Part shown: positions 58,160 through 64,000 of the stretch, one piece after another | Layout: the number at the start of each line of letters is the position of its first letter | Numbering within the stretch: position 1 is the stretch's first letter | Virus record (IMG/VR): IMGVR_UViG_3300030118_007055 | Location: 20,210 to 84,209 of that record | DNA: 64,000 nt | Source: a virus | Reading direction: 5' to 3' (one strand) | Position numbers and translations under genes: made by a program | The notes under the pieces: model-generated | The model's input: only the letters and a program-made list of their open reading frames with translations | The model's database searches: none | Told to the model about the DNA's origin: nothing

Positions 58160-59238
58160 TGAAGCTTTTACTAGAGCTACCATTAAATAGTTTAAGTTTT
58201 GGTAATGTTTCTATAAACATACTGCGAGAACTTCATAAAAAAAATATTGAAATAGGTCTGTTTCCAACTGGCGACATTAATGTCGATAGTTTTGAATTAA
58301 CGGACGATTTTAAAAAATATCTTGAAGATGCAGTAAACAATAGGTTTAGTTTTTTAGATCATGATATACCAAGCCTTAAACTATGGCACTTAAATGGTTC
58401 AGAAAATAAAAAGAATAAAAATCAGTTTTTATATACTTTTTATGAATGTAACCAGCCTACAAATGTTGAAGTAGCAATAGCTCGCAATCAAGAGAAGACT
58501 ATATTTAGTTCTCAATATGCCAAGAATCATTTTGATTCTAATGGTTTAAATAATTGTGAAGCTATTCCACTAGGTTTAGATTCTTCATTCAAGCCTACTG
58601 GCAAAACATACATGCAAGACCGCATTCATTTTGGGTTAATGGGGAAGTATGAAAGTAGAAAGCATACTCAAAAAATTATTAGAAGTTGGCTAAAAAAATA
58701 TGGCAATAATAATAAATATTTGTTAACATGCTGTATTACAAATCCCTTTTTCAAACCTGAACAAATGCAAGGTTTAATTAACCAAACATTAAATGGTGAG
58801 CATTATAACAATATAAATTTTTTACCTCATTTAGCTACAAATAAAGAAGTTAATGAGTATTTAAATTCAATTAATATTGATTTAGGCGGCTTGTCTGGTG
58901 GAGAAGGTTGGAATCTACCGTCATTTAACGCTACGTGTTTAGGTAAATGGAGCGTCGTATTAAACGCCACTTCTCATAAAGATTGGGCTAATGAAAATAA
59001 TTCTATTTTGGTTGAGCCGTCAGGTCAAATGCCAGTTTACGATGGAGTTTTCTTCAATCCTAATCAGCCATTTAATCAGGGAACTTTTTATACTTGGACA
59101 GAGGATGAGGCTATCTCTGCTATGGAATTAGCTGAATCTAAAGTGGGTCAAGTTAACACAGAGGGTGTCAAAATGGGTGACAAAATGTCATACGAAAAAA
59201 CTGTAGACTCTATTTTATCCCTTATTTTTAAGGGTTAA
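58159..59238 (+). CDS. GT4-like glycosyltransferase in the early operon
   Basis: 359 residues. KLLLELPLNSLSFGNVSINILRELHK is the GT-B first strand and helix; AIPLGLDSSFKPTG is the linker; IHFGLMGKYESRKHTQ starts the donor domain (fg..Gr...rKg...l), and LGGLSGGEGWNLPSFNATCLG is the EGWGLP donor site common in phage-borne GT4 enzymes. It is separate from the glycan island and expressed with sigma and SSB, so its sugar may be needed early, for example to modify host surface or DNA. Start overlaps the ssb stop by one base. Confidence 0.75.
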   Translation: MKLLLELPLNSLSFGNVSINILRELHKKNIEIGLFPTGDINVDSFELTDDFKKYLEDAVNNRFSFLDHDIPSLKLWHLNGSENKKNKNQFLYTFYECNQPTNVEVAIARNQEKTIFSSQYAKNHFDSNGLNNCEAIPLGLDSSFKPTGKTYMQDRIHFGLMGKYESRKHTQKIIRSWLKKYGNNNKYLLTCCITNPFFKPEQMQGLINQTLNGEHYNNINFLPHLATNKEVNEYLNSINIDLGGLSGGEGWNLPSFNATCLGKWSVVLNATSHKDWANENNSILVEPSGQMPVYDGVFFNPNQPFNQGTFYTWTEDEAISAMELAESKVGQVNTEGVKMGDKMSYEKTVDSILSLIFKG

Positions 59239-59242
59239 TTAG

Positions 59243-59269
59243 TTGGCATATTTAATGTTAATATATAAT
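59243..59269 (+). promoter_or_regulatory. Promoter before the Hsp20 gene
   Basis: TTGGCA at 59243-59248, a 15-nt spacer and TATAAT at 59264-59269, only 5 nt before the ATG at 59275. The transcript would begin at or next to the ATG and be leaderless. The spacer is slightly short for sigma70. Confidence 0.45.
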
Positions 59270-59274
59270 GCATT

Positions 59275-59580
59275 ATGAACACACTATTTAATTTATTAAA
59301 CGAACAACTACAATATCCTGTCCAACCGACAGATAACAAAGACGCTTATGAACTTGAACTTTCATTTGCTGGTTTTTCTAAGAGCCAAATAAAAATAAGC
59401 GCCACGGACAGCCTATTAACTGTGGAAGCTAAAAATAAAAAAGATTCTAAGAAAAGAACTGTCAGACTTGCTAATCAAGTTGCTATAGATCATATAGTAG
59501 CCGAATACACGCATGGATTACTAAAATTAACATTACCGAAAAAAGGTGTAAATGAAGGTAAAGAAATAAAAATTACTTAA
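59275..59580 (+). CDS. Small heat shock protein, Hsp20 family
   Basis: 101 residues, a bare alpha-crystallin domain: YELELSFAGFSKSQIKISATDSLLTVEAKN (beta strands 2-4), RTVRLANQVAIDHIVAEYTHGLLKLTLPKK with the typical GLLxLxLPK motif, and a short IKI-like C-terminal tag. It keeps unfolded proteins soluble. Marine phages often carry such genes, where a role in capsid assembly or phage-induced stress is proposed. Its stop overlaps the next start. Confidence 0.9.
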   Translation: MNTLFNLLNEQLQYPVQPTDNKDAYELELSFAGFSKSQIKISATDSLLTVEAKNKKDSKKRTVRLANQVAIDHIVAEYTHGLLKLTLPKKGVNEGKEIKIT

Positions 59581-59966
59581 TGCCTATTTACGTTTATAAA
59601 CATCCTGATAAAGAAGAATATGTTGAAGTCCTTCAAGGTATGAATGATGAACATGTATATGAACAAGATGGTTTAGCATGGGAGCGAGTTTTTCTCGCTC
59701 CTAATGCATCCATTGATTCTGATGCTGATCCATTTAATAGTAGACAGTTTATAGATGCAACTGCCGCAAAAAAAGGAACGTTAGGCAATATGATGGATTA
59801 CTCTAAAGAGCTTAGCGAAAAAAGAGCACAAAAAAATGGAGGCGTTGATCCTGTAAAAGAAAAATATTATAAAAATTATTCAAAAGCTCGTAATGGAGCT
59901 AAACACATAAATCAAATAAAAGAAAAAGGCTACGAGAGCAAAAACGTAAAAATTGAGTATGATTAA
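59580..59966 (+). CDS. FmdB-like protein without zinc-ribbon cysteines
   Basis: 128 residues. The start MPIYVYKHPDKEEYVEVLQGMND and AWERVFLAPNASIDS follow the pattern of FmdB/zinc-ribbon regulators (MPiYeY.C..Cg...e...), but the cysteines are missing. The C-terminus is basic and helical. Such forms occur in marine phages with unknown function. The stop codon shares the TTAA sequence with the convergent tail gene, leaving no room for a terminator. Confidence 0.6.
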   Translation: MPIYVYKHPDKEEYVEVLQGMNDEHVYEQDGLAWERVFLAPNASIDSDADPFNSRQFIDATAAKKGTLGNMMDYSKELSEKRAQKNGGVDPVKEKYYKNYSKARNGAKHINQIKEKGYESKNVKIEYD

Positions 59967-61561
59967 TAATCTGTACCACTCAAGGTAAGTCCAACAGTTT
60001 CATTTACAGGAAATGTAAATGAAGAATCAAAAGACATTATTCCATTAATTGGTATTGAAGAATTATACGATTCTAGTCTAGCTTCTGAAATTGAATATTT
60101 TATTGATTTAGGGTCTCTATCACCATCGTTTTTAAGGTATTCAGTAGCCTTACTATTTTGTTCAAACTGCACCCCAAATACAAAAACCTCATCAGCTGGG
60201 TCTGAAGGATCTGTCATATCGAACCTTACAGCTATACTGCCAGATCCAGTTGGAGTTGCAGTAATCTCAAACCTTTGAAATTCATCTGTGAGAGTAAAAA
60301 GCCCAACACTTGTTGGACCTGTTGCAGTTCCAACACCAAACCAAATTTGTAATCTAAATGATTTACCAATAGTGCTACCTTTACCTTTAGCAAACGCTGA
60401 TAAAGTATAGGGTTTACCTGCCTCGACAAACAAGTGTTTTACATCGCTAGGATTACTACTAAATATAAGTGCATAAGCATCAGTGGTATTAGCTCTGAAT
60501 AAAGTCGCATTATTTCCACCTCTAGGATCAGGATTATCTTCACTTACTACTGACATAGGACCAGAGGAGTCTTGCAATGACCATTGACTGCTAAACCTTT
60601 GTGAGAACGCAACCATGTTACGATTTTCAGTAGCTAAAACTAAATCAAAACTATAAGTTTCTTCATTGGGAAGCACACCAGTAATGTTGCCATTTTCATA
60701 ACCTGACACTAATGATGAAATAGAAAATGATCCGTTAGCTGGCATTTCAGCTTTCCTATCATAAGAAAAATCACTACCAAAGCCATAATTAGAAACTCTT
60801 TGTAATCCAACTGACATGTCTAGGGATTGGACTAAATGACTCCCTGATATTTTTTGACCACCAACCTGCAAATTTTCAAACGATATTGAACTTCCTGTAT
60901 CATTTGGAACAAGAACCATTGCTGGATCTTTAATTCCGCTAGCAAAAGAAAATTCTACTTGTCCAATATTACTATTATTTCCACTAATTAAGTTTATGGC
61001 TGGTGATTGCATGTCTGAACCAGTCAAATTCTCAAACTTAGCATTTGAGCCTATATAAGTTGTTGTAACAATAGGTAACGAGTCAATAGAATAACTTAAT
61101 CCATAAGATGTTAAATAACAATTTCCAAAAGATGCCGCTTCAAAACCAGTCAAATCAATCGCTGATCCATCAATCGTTATTGAACTTAAAGCGTCCTCGC
61201 CTTGAGTTGGATTTGTTATAAATAAAAAATTACGATTGTAAGGCAGAACACCAGATAAAGCCTGAATAGGTTTAGTATAGTCATCTGGTATTTTTAAAAA
61301 ATTAGTATTTATCTCATTCTGTAATTTACTTTCTGGCAAGTAAGATAGCGTTAACTCCACATCTGGCTGAGTAAAAGTGTTATCTATTGCATATTGCTGT
61401 GAACCAATCTGCTTTGATTTTTCATGAGGCAGGGCAAAAGAAAAAGCAAGATTTTGGGTATTATTAATTAAATTTAAATTAATATTAAAAGTGCTAAATG
61501 ATCCAGTATGGTTACTTGCAGCGACTATCGCGTTTTGACTTTTTATAATATTTTTAGCCAT
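59963..61561 (-). CDS. Tail protein with inserted carbohydrate-binding module
   Basis: 532 residues. The N-terminal 310 residues are beta-rich, and recall the tail-tube-like gene at 62543 (CYLTSYGLSYSIDSLPIVTTTYIG against GYLSNWSINCAVGAPVKEQATFIV there). Residues about 340-470 form a beta-sandwich module: VEAGKPYTLSAFAKGKG, FTLTDEFQRFEITATPTG, VFVFGVQFEQNSKATEYL, typical of CBM_4_9-like domains with a G.QxE...ATxY end. The final part returns to the tube-like fold. It is likely a decoration on the tail with sugar-binding activity. Last gene of the leftward tail unit; follows the M-like gene by 1 nt. Confidence 0.65.
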   Translation of the reverse strand: MAKNIIKSQNAIVAASNHTGSFSTFNINLNLINNTQNLAFSFALPHEKSKQIGSQQYAIDNTFTQPDVELTLSYLPESKLQNEINTNFLKIPDDYTKPIQALSGVLPYNRNFLFITNPTQGEDALSSITIDGSAIDLTGFEAASFGNCYLTSYGLSYSIDSLPIVTTTYIGSNAKFENLTGSDMQSPAINLISGNNSNIGQVEFSFASGIKDPAMVLVPNDTGSSISFENLQVGGQKISGSHLVQSLDMSVGLQRVSNYGFGSDFSYDRKAEMPANGSFSISSLVSGYENGNITGVLPNEETYSFDLVLATENRNMVAFSQRFSSQWSLQDSSGPMSVVSEDNPDPRGGNNATLFRANTTDAYALIFSSNPSDVKHLFVEAGKPYTLSAFAKGKGSTIGKSFRLQIWFGVGTATGPTSVGLFTLTDEFQRFEITATPTGSGSIAVRFDMTDPSDPADEVFVFGVQFEQNSKATEYLKNDGDRDPKSIKYSISEARLESYNSSIPINGIMSFDSSFTFPVNETVGLTLSGTDY

Positions 61562-61562
61562 T

Positions 61563-62546
61563 TTATGATCCTGTTGGAATTACACCCAATGGGTCTTCTA
61601 CAAAGTTAACAGTTAAATTATTAGTATCACTATAAATCCAAGTGTGAGTCCAAGATGGAGAATAGTAAACTTTTGGCCTGTTATAAACAGAGGGTATTTG
61701 ATGCTCGAACCTTCTATATCCAGCTTTGTTTTCTAAAAAGTGCAACATAGATTTTAATTGACGGTCAGTTATATTAGTAAAATTATAACTTAAATCAAAT
61801 TTAGCTATGTTTTTTGTATTTTTTGGCCCACCTAATCTTTGAGTAAATGAATTTTTAAACTTAATTATGTCTGATTTAATACCCACATTAAAATCTTGAT
61901 TTTGATCAGGCTCGAAGAAAAACTTTTGAGTCCATTTTGTAGACTCGCCAGTAGGACTATTAGAATGAGATGCAGTATGATCGCCGCTACAATAATAAAA
62001 ATTATTTAAATTATTAGTGCTAACCCCAGAAAAAACAACATCATACTTTTTGTATGAAGTAGAAGGAACCCAATTCCGAAAAGACAAATTAGTAAAATTA
62101 TTGCCTGACCAGTTAAATAAATTAGGAGCTGTATCTACGTCAACCTTGGCTGAAACACTAAAGTTTTGATTATTAGATGGGGTGACTTTATATGAATTAC
62201 AAAAGCCGCTTACATTTTTATAGATTCCAGAATTATCTGGATTAAATCTCATGGCAAGAAATCCAGATTTACTTTCAAAAAAGTTAGCTAAAGATCTAGC
62301 ATTAGTTTCATTAACTTGATAGTTAACATTGAAACTAGCTGTTAAACTGTTTAGCGATAATGGAACTGATTCATAGTAAAAATTATCAGTTATGTAAGTA
62401 TTTGCTTTTGCAGAAAAGTTAGCAGTTGAACCATAAACAGGTGTCAAAGATAAACCTGTTAAATCTTCAGGAGCTGTTACGCCAGAAATATTTCTATCTC
62501 TATTGTAAAGTAAATTTTCTTGATCTAATCCTGTTAAAGTGCTCAT
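61563..62546 (-). CDS. M: Minor tail protein M-like, internally duplicated
   Basis: 327 residues. Two copies of the M-like pattern are seen: FNVNYQVNETNARSLANFFESKSGFLAMRF and FDLSYNFTNITDRQLKSMLHFLENKAGYRRFEH, each a strand, a helix and a G-x-x-x-F turn, as in lambda gpM (ls..ea..i..fl...gG...F). The second is followed by YYSPSWTHTWIYSDTNNLTVNFVED, the closing strands. A carbohydrate-type insertion (PSTSYKKYDVVFSG, FYYCSGDHTASHSN) lies between. In lambda, M joins the tape measure complex to L; here L is encoded on the other strand far away. Four-nt overlap with the upstream gene. Confidence 0.65.
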   Translation of the reverse strand: MSTLTGLDQENLLYNRDRNISGVTAPEDLTGLSLTPVYGSTANFSAKANTYITDNFYYESVPLSLNSLTASFNVNYQVNETNARSLANFFESKSGFLAMRFNPDNSGIYKNVSGFCNSYKVTPSNNQNFSVSAKVDVDTAPNLFNWSGNNFTNLSFRNWVPSTSYKKYDVVFSGVSTNNLNNFYYCSGDHTASHSNSPTGESTKWTQKFFFEPDQNQDFNVGIKSDIIKFKNSFTQRLGGPKNTKNIAKFDLSYNFTNITDRQLKSMLHFLENKAGYRRFEHQIPSVYNRPKVYYSPSWTHTWIYSDTNNLTVNFVEDPLGVIPTGS

Positions 62547-63358
62547 GACGTATGCCCCATATAATTAAGAGTTAATCTCAAACTTCCATCTGAAGATGCA
62601 CTTAAAGTTTCACTTGTTAAACAAGCATTAGGAACGGAGGCATCAACAAGGGCTGGTCCACCATTTCTACCCTCAATTCTAAAATTAACACTTCTACTAC
62701 TTTTTCCTGTTTCTAAAAAATTTCTACCACTTTCTAAAAAAGCATCATCAACCTCTATCTGAACCGAAGCATTAATATTTACAGGCGGTATAAATTTAAC
62801 TTCTACTGGAGCTTTTTGACCAATAGAATAATAAGGTTTTCTATTGCAAGTTATTGCATAATCAAATCCTATAACACGGTTAGTCGTACTATTATCGCAA
62901 GTGGCTGTGATACTACCTTGACTTGGGATTGTTATACTGGGTGCAGCATCACTTCCTGATGCGCTTGCCCCAGTTCTCATTTCATCATAAACAATAAAAG
63001 TTGCTTGTTCTTTTACAGGTGCTCCGACAGCGCAGTTTATAGACCAATTACTTAGGTAACCACTTTGAAAGCCGTAGGATTGATCCTCATAATGAATACT
63101 ACCAGATAAATTGTTTGATCCAGTAAATGGATCACTACCACCAACTCCTGAAACACCGATTGATTTGTAAACTAAATCTCTAGTAAAAGAAAAAGATTGT
63201 TGTATTTCGCCATTTACAGTTGTTAATCCATTTTTAAAACCAAGAGGATTTATCGTTTGAGCCGAAGTGTTATAAGCAAAATCAACACTTTTTATGCCAG
63301 ATACTTCTTCACCCTCTAAAAATAATCTAGAGTCATAATTTAATTTAGTGCCAAACAT
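62543..63358 (-). CDS. Tail-tube-like protein
   Basis: 271 residues. DSRLFLEGEEVSGIKSVDF at the start and strands such as QQSFSFTRDLVY, GYLSNWSINCAVG, VIGFDYAITCNRKPYYSIG and VEVKFIPP, then DGSLRLTLNYMG at the end, fit a double beta-sandwich of the tail-tube/distal tail family, but no diagnostic motif was found. It lies between the tape measure and the M-like gene, so it may be the distal part of the tube or a baseplate ring. One-base overlap at the start. Confidence 0.5.
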   Translation of the reverse strand: MFGTKLNYDSRLFLEGEEVSGIKSVDFAYNTSAQTINPLGFKNGLTTVNGEIQQSFSFTRDLVYKSIGVSGVGGSDPFTGSNNLSGSIHYEDQSYGFQSGYLSNWSINCAVGAPVKEQATFIVYDEMRTGASASGSDAAPSITIPSQGSITATCDNSTTNRVIGFDYAITCNRKPYYSIGQKAPVEVKFIPPVNINASVQIEVDDAFLESGRNFLETGKSSRSVNFRIEGRNGGPALVDASVPNACLTSETLSASSDGSLRLTLNYMGHTS

Positions 63359-64000
63359 TAATCTGCAAGCATGCCTCCTAATCTTTTCTCAGTTGATATG
63401 ACATCTTTGACTGCATCTTTAATTTTTGTTGCTAATGTCTTATCTTCTTCCTCAGCATTTGTTGTATCCTCTTGATCAGCGGATCTATCTGAATTGACTA
63501 CTATGCTTATGTTAGTGTCGCCTTTCGTTATGGACATATTAGAGCCTCCTCCTATTGATGCGCCAGAATTCAAAGCTTGTAAATTAGCAGCTCCTATCCT
63601 AGCTGTGGAAGCAGCGTTCATAACAAACTCACCGCCAGATAACATTGCTGGAACTGTATCAACACCAGCAGCGTAGCCAACTCCACCTCCTCCAGCCATG
63701 TATGGAATCATTCCACCCATAGGATTTTTAAATGGCCCTACGTTACCGCCAGATAAATTTGGTGGCCCTATGAAATCAGCGGGTGAACCGTAACCTTTCC
63801 TACCTCCAAACAATCCACCTCCCCCAAACATTAACCCAGACACAACAGCCAATCCAAGAGATCTTAATAATCCACCACTTGAACTACTTCGAGCAGCGGC
63901 TTGTTCTCTTTTTTGTCTATCTGATTGTAACTTTTGAACAAATAATCCAAAAGCTTCAGACTTGGCTTGTTGAGTTCTCCTGAATGCTGGACTCATAGAT
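63358..64000 (-). CDS. H: Tape measure protein, C-terminal end only
   Basis: The reading frame is open to the window edge (an ATG at 63996 is probably internal). The visible 212 residues contain LRSLGLAVVSGLMFGGGGLFGG, a glycine-rich hydrophobic stretch, and AGVDTVPAMLSGGEFVMNAASTARIGAANLQALNSG, the conserved C-terminal tape measure motif (GGtDtVPamLtpGEfVi...a....G...L..lN.G). The tape measure protein sets tail length and passes into the host during DNA injection. It is followed by the tail genes down to 59963. Confidence 0.82.
   Translation of the reverse strand, partial: SMSPAFRRTQQAKSEAFGLFVQKLQSDRQKREQAAARSSSSGGLLRSLGLAVVSGLMFGGGGLFGGRKGYGSPADFIGPPNLSGGNVGPFKNPMGGMIPYMAGGGGVGYAAGVDTVPAMLSGGEFVMNAASTARIGAANLQALNSGASIGGGSNMSITKGDTNISIVVNSDRSADQEDTTNAEEEDKTLATKIKDAVKDVISTEKRLGGMLAD

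Noticed and set aside
1-64000. tRNA genes, integrase, transposase, reverse transcriptase or diversity-generating retroelement
   Set aside because: No cloverleaf-like GC-rich segments were noticed in the short intergenic gaps, and no protein with integrase, transposase or reverse transcriptase motifs is coded. The fibre gene lacks the template/variable repeat arrangement.

Overview
This window is part of the genome of a tailed dsDNA bacteriophage with a lambda-type tail tip. The DNA is AT-rich (about one third G+C by eye). Many proteins recall families I associate with marine viromes, such as LamG and carbohydrate-binding modules on tail proteins, a FmdB-like protein without cysteines, and the PIPTP and GRSHDQF peptide families. 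The host cannot be fixed from the sequence. Shine-Dalgarno sequences are absent in front of nearly every gene I inspected. No tRNA, rRNA, CRISPR array, integrase or insertion sequence was seen, and both ends of the window cut through genes.

Layout. (1) 1-424, plus strand: the end of a LamG-type tail protein and a small gene, closed by a hairpin. (2) 475-3827, minus strand: a lysis and accessory block with a small membrane protein, inorganic pyrophosphatase, SET-domain protein, CHAP endolysin, holin and an overlapping spanin-like pair. (3) 3905-19541, plus strand: the tail tip genes L, K, I and J, a 2259-residue fibre and a glycosyltransferase. (4) 19527-56983, minus strand: about 37 kb of almost gapless genes. 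From right to left in the order of transcription these are class I ribonucleotide reductase, a structural-type protein, a glycan island of about 17 genes, RecA-like recombinase, nuclease, DnaB-like helicase, primase, RecB-type nuclease, a split DNA polymerase III with its exonuclease gene between the two halves, a Clp ATPase, a kinase-fold protein, a repeat protein with a probable -1 frameshift, more glycosyltransferases and a GNAT protein. (5) 57190-59966, plus strand: sigma factor, SSB, glycosyltransferase, Hsp20 and a FmdB-like protein. (6) 59963-64000, minus strand: tail proteins ending with the C-terminus of the tape measure protein at the window edge.

How the parts fit. Ribonucleotide reductase, primase, helicase, DnaE-type polymerase, RecA and SSB form a nearly self-sufficient replication set. 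The glycan island carries GDP-mannose dehydratase, GDP-fucose synthase, a GmhA-like isomerase, a CMP-sugar synthetase fused to a cupin, a GT29 (sialyltransferase-like) enzyme, a two-subunit transketolase, a 4,6-dehydratase, RfbH and at least six glycosyltransferases. It looks able to make and transfer several unusual sugars, probably onto host surface glycan or the virion.

The most interesting signals are four. A short motif GTGTAA(n)TATT lies just upstream of start codons at the heads of transcription units, similar to T4 late promoters (TATAAATA), and the phage encodes a sigma factor that could read it. A textbook -1 slippery heptamer A AAA AAG joins a Met/His-repeat protein to a 45-codon extension. 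The PHP domain and the polymerase domain of DnaE are separated by a DnaQ-type gene. A GT9 glycosyltransferase fold is divided between two genes that meet at a TAATG junction.

No gene-free stretch exceeds 300 bases. The longest, 56984-57189, holds divergent promoters and inverted repeats.
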